NCBI RefSeq assembly: GCF_021290985.1
Contig: NZ_JAJOYU010000009.1
Location: 79,704 to 143,703, forward strand
Length of the DNA stretch: 64,000 nucleotides
Direction: 5' to 3'
Source of the DNA: Rheinheimera soli
GTDB lineage: Bacteria; Pseudomonadota; Gammaproteobacteria; Enterobacterales; Alteromonadaceae
The notes under the pieces are model-generated. The model made no database searches. It had not been told where the DNA came from and saw only the letters and a program-made list of their open reading frames with translations. Shown here piece after piece: positions 1-9,033 of the stretch. The translations under genes and the position numbers were made by a program. The stretch's first letter is position 1, and the number at the start of each line of letters is the position of its first letter.

Positions 1-81
1 TGCAGTCTTAACGGACCGGCATCATAGCATTAAATTTCCGACTGTTCAGCCGAAGCTACAGATTTGGCCGCCTTAAATAAT

Positions 82-106
82 AAAAAAGGCCGCACTGGGG
101 CGGCCT
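82..106 (-). terminator. Intrinsic terminator of the long GAPDH gene
   Basis: Read on the minus strand, a perfect 7-bp stem (AGGCCGC with GCGGCCT, positions 87-93 and 100-106) with a six-base loop is followed by a run of T (positions 86-82). It begins 17 bases past the GAPDH stop codon, as expected for a Rho-independent terminator. Confidence 0.85.
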
Positions 107-122
107 GTTTTCAAATCAATTT

Positions 123-1574
123 CTACTTGTTGACTGGCAAAGTTGGGTATTTAATTCCCGCCATTTCATTCATGACGCGAATAACCTGAGTACTGTAACC
201 AAACTCGTTGTCGTACCACACATAGAGTACGCAGCGGTCGTCCTGCACTATAGTCGCCTGTGAATCGACCACACCAGCGTAACGTGAACCGACTAAATCA
301 CTGGATACAATTTCAGTCGAGCTGGTGAAATCAATCTGATCCTGCAGCTCTGAAAACAGTGCCACTTTTTGCAGATAATTATTCAGCTCGTCGCGGTTGG
401 TTTCTTTGTTCAGGTTTAACGACAAAATCGCCATAGATACGTTAGGTGTAGGTACCCGAATCGCATTTCCTGTCAGCTTGCCTTTTAATTCAGGCAACGC
501 CTTGGCCACAGCGCTGGCAGCACCTGTTGAAGTAATGACCATATTTAGCGGTGCAGCACGACCTCGACGTTCAGCTTTGTGATAGTTGTCGATTAAGTTC
601 TGGTCGTTAGTGTACGAATGCACAGTTTCAACGTGACCATTTTTAATACCGTATTCGTCGTTTAAGGCTTTTAATACTGGTGTGATGGCATTGGTCGTGC
701 AGCTGGCCGCAGACACAATTCGGTCTTCAGGCTGGATCATGTTGTGATTCACGCCATACACCACGTTATGCACCTCACCTTTGGCTGGAGCTGTTAACAA
801 TACTTTGGCCGCGCCTTTGGATTTAAAGTGAATAGACAATTCTTTATCGTCTTTCCAAATACCGGTGTTATCCACCACCAGTGCATCATGAATACCGTAC
901 TGGGTGTAATCCACCAGATCAGGTGAATCAGCATAAATCACTTTAATAAAAGTGCCATTGGCTTTGATGCCCACGTTTTCTTCGTCTACCGTGATACTGC
1001 CATTAAATGGCCCATGGATAGAATCGCGACGCAGCAGGCTGGCACGTTTTTCTAAATCACCTTTACGACCGCCGCGCACTACAATGGCACGTAAGCGTAA
1101 CTTGCTGCTTGGACCTGAACGCTCCAGCATCAGGCGGGCTAATAAACGACCGATACGACCAAAACCGTACAATACGACGTCTACCGGCTTAATTTGATCG
1201 CCACGGTGTAATATTTCAGACAGCTGACTATCTAAGTACTGCTGCAAAGACTGACCTTCACCGGCATTTTTATATAAATAGGCAAAAGCCAACTTACCAA
1301 TATCGACGCGGCCTGGAGCCAGCTCCATTTTGGAAATGGCTTCTAAAAGCGGAAAACTTTCTCTTAAGCGCAGCTTCTGATGTTCAAAGCGTTCTACTGT
1401 TTTATGCGCCTTGATGATATCAATAGTGGTCGCATTCACTAGCGGACGGCCATAAACCACAACTTCAATGCCTTTATTACGATACAAACGACCTATAATA
1501 GGTTGCATGTTCTCAGCGTACTCCTGACGTTCCTGCCAGCTGCGTTGATACTGTTCTTCGTGTGATAGAGTCAT
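123..1574 (-). CDS. Long-form glyceraldehyde-3-phosphate dehydrogenase
   Basis: This is a glyceraldehyde-3-phosphate dehydrogenase of about 483 residues with an N-terminal extension of roughly 130 residues, as in the long GAPDHs of Shewanella and Vibrio. The nucleotide-binding loop GFGRIG is near residue 137 and the catalytic cysteine lies in SAASCTTN near residue 292. I place the start at 1574 because ATG there follows AAAAGGCG at good spacing; an upstream ATG at 1628 would add 18 residues without a clear ribosome site. The enzyme interconverts glyceraldehyde-3-phosphate and 1,3-bisphosphoglycerate. A second, ordinary GAPDH (gapA) lies at 11403-12416, so the cell has at least two, perhaps one for each direction of the pathway or for different cofactors (inference). 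A HexR-like site sits 83 bases upstream. Confidence 0.93.
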   Translation of the reverse strand: MTLSHEEQYQRSWQERQEYAENMQPIIGRLYRNKGIEVVVYGRPLVNATTIDIIKAHKTVERFEHQKLRLRESFPLLEAISKMELAPGRVDIGKLAFAYLYKNAGEGQSLQQYLDSQLSEILHRGDQIKPVDVVLYGFGRIGRLLARLMLERSGPSSKLRLRAIVVRGGRKGDLEKRASLLRRDSIHGPFNGSITVDEENVGIKANGTFIKVIYADSPDLVDYTQYGIHDALVVDNTGIWKDDKELSIHFKSKGAAKVLLTAPAKGEVHNVVYGVNHNMIQPEDRIVSAASCTTNAITPVLKALNDEYGIKNGHVETVHSYTNDQNLIDNYHKAERRGRAAPLNMVITSTGAASAVAKALPELKGKLTGNAIRVPTPNVSMAILSLNLNKETNRDELNNYLQKVALFSELQDQIDFTSSTEIVSSDLVGSRYAGVVDSQATIVQDDRCVLYVWYDNEFGYSTQVIRVMNEMAGIKYPTLPVNK

Positions 1575-1656
1575 GGTTTCGCCTTTTACGTCTTGTAGGT
1601 TCAGAGGTGTGCCTGTGGTCATCGCCACATTGAGGCAGGCGCATTGTAATTGAACA

Positions 1657-1671
1657 TGTAATACTACGACA
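1657..1671. promoter_or_regulatory. Candidate HexR operator upstream of long GAPDH
   Basis: TGTAATACTACGACA differs at one constrained position from the form TGTARTNNNAYTACA that I recall for HexR, the phosphosugar-responsive regulator of central carbon genes in gammaproteobacteria. Another TGTAAT lies 12 bases to the left (1645-1650) and an ATTACA at 1675-1680. The site is 83 bases upstream of the GAPDH start codon. Confidence 0.45.
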
Positions 1672-1739
1672 ACAATTACAAAAAGATTTTTTCTGAATTC
1701 TTCGTTATGCTGAAGGCTTAAAGGACTGATGAGATAGAT

Positions 1740-2534
1740 ATGAAATACCTGCTGTTAACATTAAGCTTGGTGATGCTGGGCGCCTGCTCAGAGGGCGAAC
1801 TGACCTTACGTGCTGTCTGCGAAAAAGAACCTGGCTTGTGCACGGACTTAAATGACGACTCCCATTGCAATATGCAGCGTCGAGATTTGATTATGCAGCG
1901 CTTTGAAGAGAAGCGTCTGCCGTCGGACAAAAACAAATATCAGTTATTGCTCGATTTTGAAAAATACTCAAAATGTATTGAACTGGCTGCTGGTATTGAA
2001 CACATCAAACTAAAAGAAAAAACCAGTACACGCATGATTGGTTACCTGACAAGTTTGAGAGAAATCAAACGCTTAAGTAACGAAACCGTCAGTTCAGATG
2101 ATCCACATCTGTTGTATTACCATTGGTCGCGCAATAAAAGTGACAGTCATCTGCAGCGCTTTTTGCAGGCAGAACAAAATAACCAGTTAGAAACCCCTGC
2201 GCTGCAAATGGCGTTGGTCAGTTATTACAGCAAAAGAGACAGAGAAAAAAGCATTCAGCTGTTACACCATGCTCTATCGCTTTATCCACCAAATCCGCAG
2301 GTTGATCCAGAGATTTATGCGTCTTTAACCAGTATGTTTTACAAAAAGAAAGACTACGCCAGCTCTTACCATTGGGCTTTGCTGGCACAACAAAGTGGGG
2401 CTTTTAATGTGGAATTGCAGGAACTGAAAATATATCTGGAACAAGCCCAGTTGGACCATGAAAAAATTAAAGAAGCAGCTGACCATACCTTAGCTCAGCT
2501 GCAACTGGGGCATTTTACTCCGCCGAAATTTTAA
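1740..2534 (+). CDS. DUF2989-like lipoprotein, function unknown
   Basis: This is a predicted 264-residue lipoprotein. The N-terminus has a short hydrophobic stretch ending in the lipobox LGAC (Cys16), so the mature protein should be anchored in a membrane, probably facing the periplasm. The body is hydrophilic and mostly helical, with several cysteines near the N-terminus (CEKEPGLC, then NC) and TPR-like helix pairs in the C-terminal half. It resembles the DUF2989 family of Shewanella and relatives, from memory. The last 20 bases overlap the 3' end of msrB on the opposite strand. No function can be assigned from sequence or neighbours. Confidence 0.8.
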   Translation: MKYLLLTLSLVMLGACSEGELTLRAVCEKEPGLCTDLNDDSHCNMQRRDLIMQRFEEKRLPSDKNKYQLLLDFEKYSKCIELAAGIEHIKLKEKTSTRMIGYLTSLREIKRLSNETVSSDDPHLLYYHWSRNKSDSHLQRFLQAEQNNQLETPALQMALVSYYSKRDREKSIQLLHHALSLYPPNPQVDPEIYASLTSMFYKKKDYASSYHWALLAQQSGAFNVELQELKIYLEQAQLDHEKIKEAADHTLAQLQLGHFTPPKF

Positions 2535-2913
2535 CGTCCTGATTAAATAGCAACGACACTGAATTGACGCAATAACGCTGCCCGGTAGGTGCCGGGCCAT
2601 CGTCAAACACATGGCCTAAATGAGCGTCACAGTGCTGACATAAAATTTCAATCCGCTCCATGCCATGAGAAGTATCCCTTTCGTATTTCACCTGGCCTTT
2701 AATAGCCTTGCTGAATGAAGGCCAGCCACAACCCGAATCAAATTTATCTGCCGAATCAAATAACGGCTGCTGACAGCAGACGCAGTGATAGCTGCCAGTG
2801 TCTTTGTTATGCAACAAAGTACCGCTAAAAGGATATTCAGTGCCCTTTTGTCGTGTCACTCTGTACTGCTCGTCAGTTAACTGCTCACGCCACTCTTGTT
2901 CAGTTTTATTCAT
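2515..2913 (-). CDS. msrB: Peptide-methionine (R)-S-oxide reductase MsrB
   Basis: This 132-residue protein is a full-length MsrB, which reduces the R form of methionine sulfoxide in oxidised proteins. It has the two zinc-binding cysteine pairs (CVCC near residue 44 and CQHC near residue 93), the GCGWPSF motif near residue 61, and the catalytic cysteine in RYCVNSVSL near residue 116. There is no signal peptide, so it should act in the cytoplasm. It is transcribed away from gnd and its 3' end overlaps the convergent DUF2989 gene by 20 bases. No msrA is seen in the window. Confidence 0.96.
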   Translation of the reverse strand: MNKTEQEWREQLTDEQYRVTRQKGTEYPFSGTLLHNKDTGSYHCVCCQQPLFDSADKFDSGCGWPSFSKAIKGQVKYERDTSHGMERIEILCQHCDAHLGHVFDDGPAPTGQRYCVNSVSLLFNQDVKISAE

Positions 2914-2996
2914 CTACTACTCCGGTTCAAAGTACAGGTCGCCGCATTTTGGCTGCTATATCACAGCTTTTACCTAACAGCTGTACTCCTATACGT

Positions 2997-3020
2997 AAAA
3001 AGCTCCTTCCGGAGCTTTTT
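2997..3020 (-). terminator. Intrinsic terminator of gnd
   Basis: A perfect 10-bp stem, AAAAAGCTCC paired with GGAGCTTTTT around a TTCC loop, lies directly after the gnd stop codon. The A/T flanks make it look like a terminator on either strand, but only gnd ends here. Confidence 0.85.
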
Positions 3021-3022
3021 AT

Positions 3023-4552
3023 TTACTTGATTTTTTGCATCGGCCTGTCGTTATGACTCCAGTCAACGTGGAAAGTTTTACCTTTGGCTTTATCTGTGCG
3101 CTCAAAGGTATGAGCGCCAAAGTAATCGCGTTGTCCTTGTAACAAATTGGCAGGTAACACTGCGGTGCGGTACGAGTCGTAATAACTCAATGCAGAACTT
3201 AATGCGGACACAGGAATACCCGTCATAGCCGCTTCAGCCACGGCACGGCGCCAGTTCATCTGATTGACAGAAATCTGTTTTGCAAAAAACGGGTCCAGCA
3301 ATACATTCTGTAAATCGTCATTACGCTCATAAGCATCGGTAATAGACTGTAAAAATACCGCGCGGATAATACAGCCTGCCCGCCAGATTTTAGCTATTTC
3401 GGCAAAATTAAGTTGCCAGCCATGTTCTGCAGCCGCGGTTTTCATTAAATCAAAACCCTGAGCATAAACACAGATTTTGGCGCAGTAGAGCGCGTCATGC
3501 AGCTGTTTAATCATCAGCTCAGCGCTCTGGCTGGTGCAATGCTCGCGCACCGGACCTGCCAGCAAGGTGGAGGCCAGCACACGCTGATCTTTTAAAGTCG
3601 ACATGGAACGGGCAAACACAGCTTCAGCTATAGTAGGTGCAGGGCAACCTAATTCCAGACTGCTGACCGCAGTCCATAGACCAGTGCCTTTCTGGCCGGC
3701 TTTATCCAGGATCACATCAACTAAAGGTAGGCCTGTTTCTGAATCTTTGGTCGCCAGCACTTCAGCACTGATTTCCATCAGGTAGCTATTTAAAATACCC
3801 TGATTCCACTCTTTAAACACTTTAGAAACTTGTTCTGCACTCATACCCAGTGCATCACGCATCACTTGATAAACTTCACAAATCAGCTGCATATCAGCGT
3901 ATTCGATGCCGTTGTGCACCATTTTAACGTAATGACCTGAGCCACCTGGGCCAATATAAGTAGCGCAAGGCTCACCTTCAGTCACAGGATTACCAGGTTC
4001 ATGCCGCTCGAGCGGACGACCTGTAGCAGGGTCTACCTTAGCGGCGATTGCGCGCCAGATAGGTTCAATACGAGTCCAGGCATATGGGTCACCGCTTGGC
4101 ATTAAGGAAGGACCAAAACGAGCCCCTACTTCACCACCAGAAACAGCTGTACTGAAGAAAATAAATTTCCCTTCGTAATGTTTTTCACGGCGTACTGTGT
4201 CAGTCCACAGGCTATTGCCTGTATCGACGATAATGTCATCTGCCTGAATACCAGCATCAATCAGCTTTAAGCAGACGTCATCCACAGGTTTGCCGGCTGG
4301 TACAGATAAAATAACTAAGTGAGGAGAAGATAAACGCGACAGAAGTTCTGTATAAGAGCTGCAGCTGATCACCCGGGCCGGTTTGTCGCCCCGCTCGGCT
4401 TTGTCCTGCGCTATAACAGCTTCCAGTTTTTTATGGTCTAAATCAAAAGCGGCAACCCGATAACCGTGATCAGCCAGGTTTAAAATGAGGTTCTTCCCCA
4501 TCACACCTGCGCCGACAAAACCTATATCACATAATACGGATGTCTCAGACAT
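3023..4552 (-). CDS. gnd: 6-phosphogluconate dehydrogenase, decarboxylating
   Basis: This 509-residue protein is the oxidative pentose-phosphate enzyme that converts 6-phosphogluconate to ribulose-5-phosphate, CO2 and NADPH. The NADP-binding motif GAGVMG is near residue 14. The catalytic region has GHYVKMVHNGIEY near residues 206-218, with the conserved lysine and asparagine. It is longer than the 468-residue E. coli enzyme, consistent with the longer 6PGDH group in Vibrio and Shewanella relatives. It follows glgX by about 90 bases and is closed by its own terminator, so it is either the last gene of the glycogen operon or a separate unit. Confidence 0.96.
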   Translation of the reverse strand: MSETSVLCDIGFVGAGVMGKNLILNLADHGYRVAAFDLDHKKLEAVIAQDKAERGDKPARVISCSSYTELLSRLSSPHLVILSVPAGKPVDDVCLKLIDAGIQADDIIVDTGNSLWTDTVRREKHYEGKFIFFSTAVSGGEVGARFGPSLMPSGDPYAWTRIEPIWRAIAAKVDPATGRPLERHEPGNPVTEGEPCATYIGPGGSGHYVKMVHNGIEYADMQLICEVYQVMRDALGMSAEQVSKVFKEWNQGILNSYLMEISAEVLATKDSETGLPLVDVILDKAGQKGTGLWTAVSSLELGCPAPTIAEAVFARSMSTLKDQRVLASTLLAGPVREHCTSQSAELMIKQLHDALYCAKICVYAQGFDLMKTAAAEHGWQLNFAEIAKIWRAGCIIRAVFLQSITDAYERNDDLQNVLLDPFFAKQISVNQMNWRRAVAEAAMTGIPVSALSSALSYYDSYRTAVLPANLLQGQRDYFGAHTFERTDKAKGKTFHVDWSHNDRPMQKIK

Positions 4553-4641
4553 TTGATTTTCCTTTTAAAATCCGGCACTGCAAAAGTGGCCGCGATTATA
4601 CTGGAAAACTATCGATAAAGAAAAAGCTCAGCTGAAAAAAC

Positions 4642-6693
4642 TCAGGTCCAGATGGATAAAGATCGCTCGCTCTGCAGATAACGGGTTCTGGTTGTTGATT
4701 TTTCCAGCATCTCGCCGGTCTCAAACCGAGTATCAAGCAAAAGCTGCCAGCTTTTTTTCGGTAAATCGACCTGAAGCTCTGTGTTACCGGCGTTAATAAT
4801 CACCAGCATGGCCTGATGATCTTTTAAATGCTCAATGACAAAAACACAGTTGGTTTTGTAGGGGTCGGTCCAGTGTTCGTCTTGTTTTACACTGCCATCC
4901 GCTAAATACCAGCTCACCTGATGTTTATCACCATGCAACTGATACTGATCATCCAACAATGACAACTGCTGCAAACAACTGAATTGCTGGCGCAGCTGGA
5001 TCATCTTTTTGACAAAAATCAGAAACTGCGTGGCCTGATAATCCAGTTGCCAATGCAGCCAGCTCATCTCATTGTCCTGACAATAGGCATTATTGTTGCC
5101 TTGCTGAGTTTGACTCAACTCGTCTCCGCCCAACCAGTGCACTATACCTTGGCTGAGCATCAGGCTGGCGACCAGATTACGTTTATGCTGAAACCGTTTC
5201 TGCAGAATGTCGGCATCGCTGCTGGGGCCTTCAACACCGTAATTCAGACTTAAATTATGACCATGGCCATCGCGATTTTGCTCTGCGTTCAGCCAGTTGT
5301 GTTTATCCTGATAACACACCATATCCTGCAAGGTAAAACCATCGTGGTAACTGATGTAGTTCACACTGCAACAGGCTGGTTTGTGATGTTTCTGGAAAAT
5401 ATCACGTGACCCCAGTAAACGGGTGGCAAATTGGGGCAACTGGCCTGGGTCTTGTCGCCAGAACGAGCGAAAAGTATCACGGCATTTGTCGTTTAGCTCC
5501 GACCAATGCGCCGGAAATTGTCCAAGCTGGTAACCAAAAGGCCCCAAATCCCAGGGCTCAGCAATCAGCTTGACCTGACTCAACACCGGATCCTGCGCTA
5601 TCACCTGTAAAAACGTAGCATAGGCATCAAATCGCTTATGTTCACGGGCCAAGGTCACAGCTAAATCAAAGCGGAACCCATCGACCTGCATTTCTGTCGC
5701 CCAATACCGCAGTGCGTCCAGCACCAAACGCTGAGTGACAGGATGAGCCACATTCAGCGTATTGCCACAGCCACTGTAATTGCAATTTTGCTGGTAGTCG
5801 GTAATGTCGGCATGATTTTCAAACAGATAATAATGTCTGTTAGCTAAGCCTCTGAAACTTAAACGGTATTCTTCAGCTTCTGCGCTATGGTTGAACACCA
5901 CATCCAGAATAACTTCCAGTCCATGCTGATGATAAGTACGCACCAGCTCTTTGAACTCTGTCACCGCATCATCCACCTGATAACGGGCATCAGGAGCAAA
6001 AAAGTTTATCGGGTTATAACCCCAATAATTAGTCAGCTTCAGTTTTTCTAAGCGGGGTTCACTCATAAAGCTGGCCACAGGCAACAGCTGTACTGTGGTA
6101 ATGCCCAACTCTTTTAAATGTTGGATCACAGCCGGATGACACATACCCTGATATTTACCACGAAGCGCTTCGGGCACGTCCGGATGCAACTTCGTTAGCC
6201 CTTTGACATGGGCTTCATAAATAATGGTCTTCTCGCGAGGTATCAGAGGTTTTTTACTGTTTTGCCAATCAAACTCTGGTGCGGCCAACACGCCTTTGGG
6301 CACCATATAGTGACTGTGAACCTGATAGAGTCGTTCGTTCCAGACTAAAGCCCGGTTCAGTTGCTTGGCATAAGGGTCTATTAATAATCTGTTTCGGTCA
6401 AACACCAGGCCTGAACTTGCCTGACACACCCCTGCGGCCCGCAGGCCATACAAAGTGCCGCTTTCAATGCCTTCAATATGCAGATGCCAGACTTCACCGG
6501 TGCGGGCGAAAAACTCTATTTCTGCCAGAGGTTCTTCAGTATCGGGGCAAAACAAGCATAACCAGAGCGCCGATGCATCAGGTGCGTAAACGGAAAAGTT
6601 CCAGCTGTGAGCTCCTGTCTGGCTAGGGCCAGGAGGATAGGCAGTGCCTGTACTGCTTATCCATTCAGGGTTCTGCTCTGCTAAGGTAGTCAT
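4642..6693 (-). CDS. glgX: Glycogen debranching enzyme GlgX (isoamylase type)
   Basis: This 683-residue GH13 protein should hydrolyse alpha-1,6 branch points of limit dextrins made from glycogen. It has an N-terminal beta-sandwich (CBM48-like, about residues 20-130) and a TIM barrel. The catalytic triad is visible: the nucleophile Asp in DGFRFDLAVT, the acid Glu in LIAEPWDLG and the transition-state Asp in SYHDGFTL. The start codon overlaps the glgB stop by four bases (ATGA), indicating translational coupling. With glgB and malQ it forms a glycogen/maltodextrin turnover set. The synthase (glgA), pyrophosphorylase (glgC) and phosphorylase (glgP) genes are not in this window. Confidence 0.95.
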   Translation of the reverse strand: MTTLAEQNPEWISSTGTAYPPGPSQTGAHSWNFSVYAPDASALWLCLFCPDTEEPLAEIEFFARTGEVWHLHIEGIESGTLYGLRAAGVCQASSGLVFDRNRLLIDPYAKQLNRALVWNERLYQVHSHYMVPKGVLAAPEFDWQNSKKPLIPREKTIIYEAHVKGLTKLHPDVPEALRGKYQGMCHPAVIQHLKELGITTVQLLPVASFMSEPRLEKLKLTNYWGYNPINFFAPDARYQVDDAVTEFKELVRTYHQHGLEVILDVVFNHSAEAEEYRLSFRGLANRHYYLFENHADITDYQQNCNYSGCGNTLNVAHPVTQRLVLDALRYWATEMQVDGFRFDLAVTLAREHKRFDAYATFLQVIAQDPVLSQVKLIAEPWDLGPFGYQLGQFPAHWSELNDKCRDTFRSFWRQDPGQLPQFATRLLGSRDIFQKHHKPACCSVNYISYHDGFTLQDMVCYQDKHNWLNAEQNRDGHGHNLSLNYGVEGPSSDADILQKRFQHKRNLVASLMLSQGIVHWLGGDELSQTQQGNNNAYCQDNEMSWLHWQLDYQATQFLIFVKKMIQLRQQFSCLQQLSLLDDQYQLHGDKHQVSWYLADGSVKQDEHWTDPYKTNCVFVIEHLKDHQAMLVIINAGNTELQVDLPKKSWQLLLDTRFETGEMLEKSTTRTRYLQSERSLSIWT

Positions 6694-8867
6694 TTTATTT
6701 TTATTCTCAAGTACAGAGTCGACAAGGGCGGTAAATCCAGTTGAACCTTGTAATTTAAACCAAAATCAGCAGCAGGATACGCCAGCAGATATTCACCCAC
6801 AGGGTAATTGCTGCCCCAATAATATTCGCTGTCGGTATTGAGGATCACTTCGTATTCGCCCTGTTGTGCCACAGACAAACCGAAGCCGCTTCGAGGCACA
6901 GGCGTAAAGTTACTAACCACATACACAGCCTGACCTTGCTGATCCAGACGGTAAAAGCTTAAGGTGCTGTGCTCAGCGTCCTGATAATTAATCCAGCGAA
7001 AGCCTTGAGCATCGTGATCCAGCTGATGCAGTGGCGTGCAGCTTCTGTAGGTCAGGTTTAAGTCACGGAACAGTTGCTGTACCCCTTTGTGTTTTTCAAA
7101 GGACAATAAAAACCACGGCAACTGTTGATTGTGATCCCACTCCGACCCCTGGCCAAATTCATTGCCCATAAAGTTCAGCTTTTTGCCTGGATGGGCAAAC
7201 ATAAAGGCGTAATAAGCCCTTAAATTAGCGGCTTGTTGCCATTCATCACCGGGCATTTTATTGATAATACTACCTTTGCCATGCACCACTTCGTCATGTG
7301 ATAAAGGCAAAATAAAGTTTTCGTTAAAGGCATACACCATAGAAAAGGTTAAATCGTTATGGTGAAACTTACGATAGGCTGGATCTTTGCTGATATAACG
7401 CAAGCTGTCATTCATCCAGCCCATATTCCATTTAAAACCAAAACCTAAACCGCCCAAATCCACAGGCCGGGTGACACCATTAAAGGACGTCGACTCTTCA
7501 GCAATCATCATGGCTTTAGGGTACTGGCTGTAGACTTCACTATTGAGCCAACGGAACAAGCTGATGGCTTCGTAATTATGGTTGCCCCCGTCTATATTCG
7601 GCACCCATTCACCATCACGGCGGGAATAATCCAGATACAACATAGAAGCCACTGCATCCACCCGCAGCGCATCAATATGGAAATAATCCAGCCAAAACAA
7701 GGCGCTCGCCACCAGGAACTGCCTGACAGGGTCTTTGCCGTAATCGTAAATGCAGGAATTCCAGTCCGGATGCCAGCCACGACGCGGATCTTCGTATTCG
7801 TACAAATGACTGCCATCAAAACGTGCTAGGCCATGCGCATCTTCAGGGAAATGTGCCGGAACCCAATCTAAAATCACCCCTATTCCAGCCTGGTGGCAAG
7901 CATCCACAAAAGCTTTAAATTGATCGGGTGTGCCAAAACGTGAGGTCGCAGCAAATAAGCCCAAAGGTTGGTAACCCCAGGAGCCAGAGTATGGATGCTC
8001 CATCACAGGGAGCAATTCAATATGGGTGTAACCCATATCCAGTACATAAGGAATAAGCTCAAGCGCCAGCTCGTTATAGCTCAGAGGCTCGCCATGCTGA
8101 TTGTGTTTCCAGGACCCCGGATGCAACTCATAAATACTCATCGGCTGATGATAAGGGTCAAAATGACGCTGTTGCCATTCTTGGTCATGCCACTGATATT
8201 TACTGTGGTCGTAGACTAAAGAAGCATGAGACGGGTATTGCTCTGCGGCAAAAGCTAAAGGATCCGCTTTATGTGGCAATAAATTACCAAAAGCGTCTTT
8301 GATCTCAAATTTATAACGCACACCAGCCCCAACTTCTGGTATCACCAGCACCCAATGACCACATTCAGTGCGCTGCATCGGATGACGACGACCATCCCAC
8401 TGGTTCATATCTCCAATCAGGCTGACGCTGGACGCATTAGGTGCAAACACAGCAAAACGAGTGCCACTGAGTTTCTTTTTACCCAGATTGAGTTCAACCA
8501 GTTGTGCACCGAGCTGTTTATAAAGGTTCTCTGGCTTGCTATTAACAAAATGCACAGCGTAATAAGCTTCATCCTGAAACTGATAAGGGTCCAACAACAT
8601 ATAATTATGCTGATGAGGGGTTTCTATCTGAAAATAATACGGACTTGCTTTGCGTTTAGTGGGTAATTCCAGCTCAAATAAGCCATGCAATACAGCCTGA
8701 GCTGTCATCAAACCTAAAGATTTGCCAGTCGCAAAATCAAAAACCTCTACTTTGGCGGCATCAGGCAAGTAGGCACGGATCATTAAACCTTTGGTTGCAC
8801 CTTTTTGCCAGGACAATACAGAGAATGGAGAAGAACAACTGGCGGAGGCTAACTGAGTTACGGACAT
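6690..8867 (-). CDS. glgB: 1,4-alpha-glucan branching enzyme GlgB
   Basis: This 725-residue protein is close to the usual 728 residues of GlgB. It makes alpha-1,6 branches by moving segments of linear alpha-1,4 glucan. The N-terminal CBM48 region is followed by the GH13 barrel, with the nucleophile Asp in ALRVDAVASMLY, the acid Glu in MIAEESTSF and the third acidic residue in LSHDEVVHGK. The C-terminal all-beta domain is present. It overlaps glgX by four bases. Two stem-loops separate it from malQ upstream, so glgBX probably has its own promoter in addition to any read-through. Confidence 0.96.
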   Translation of the reverse strand: MSVTQLASASCSSPFSVLSWQKGATKGLMIRAYLPDAAKVEVFDFATGKSLGLMTAQAVLHGLFELELPTKRKASPYYFQIETPHQHNYMLLDPYQFQDEAYYAVHFVNSKPENLYKQLGAQLVELNLGKKKLSGTRFAVFAPNASSVSLIGDMNQWDGRRHPMQRTECGHWVLVIPEVGAGVRYKFEIKDAFGNLLPHKADPLAFAAEQYPSHASLVYDHSKYQWHDQEWQQRHFDPYHQPMSIYELHPGSWKHNQHGEPLSYNELALELIPYVLDMGYTHIELLPVMEHPYSGSWGYQPLGLFAATSRFGTPDQFKAFVDACHQAGIGVILDWVPAHFPEDAHGLARFDGSHLYEYEDPRRGWHPDWNSCIYDYGKDPVRQFLVASALFWLDYFHIDALRVDAVASMLYLDYSRRDGEWVPNIDGGNHNYEAISLFRWLNSEVYSQYPKAMMIAEESTSFNGVTRPVDLGGLGFGFKWNMGWMNDSLRYISKDPAYRKFHHNDLTFSMVYAFNENFILPLSHDEVVHGKGSIINKMPGDEWQQAANLRAYYAFMFAHPGKKLNFMGNEFGQGSEWDHNQQLPWFLLSFEKHKGVQQLFRDLNLTYRSCTPLHQLDHDAQGFRWINYQDAEHSTLSFYRLDQQGQAVYVVSNFTPVPRSGFGLSVAQQGEYEVILNTDSEYYWGSNYPVGEYLLAYPAADFGLNYKVQLDLPPLSTLYLRIKIK

Positions 8868-8922
8868 GAACTATCCTTTTGATTTTTTTACCGTCTTAGT
8901 TTCTAAGATAACAAATTACACT

Positions 8923-8950
8923 AAAACTGCCATGGAGTTATGGCAGTTTT
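8923..8950 (-). terminator. Stem-loop between malQ and glgB
   Basis: AAAACTGCCA and TGGCAGTTTT form a perfect 10-bp stem around an eight-base loop. Read on the minus strand it ends in TTTT after a GC-rich core, so it is a plausible intrinsic terminator for malQ, 84 bases past its stop and 56 bases before the glgB start. Confidence 0.6.
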
Positions 8951-8968
8951 ATAGCCAAATTATTTGAA

Positions 8969-8995
8969 GCCATAGCTTTAGCTCTTTGCTATGGC
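8969..8995 (-). terminator. Second stem-loop after malQ
   Basis: GCCATAGC and GCTATGGC form a perfect 8-bp stem with an 11-base loop, lying between the malQ stop and the stronger hairpin at 8923-8950. There is no T-run directly after it on the minus strand. It may be an RNA-stabilising or partially terminating structure. Confidence 0.4.
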
Positions 8996-9033
8996 CTCAA
9001 AAATTCAACGAGCAGTCTGTCCTTTTGGGTCTT

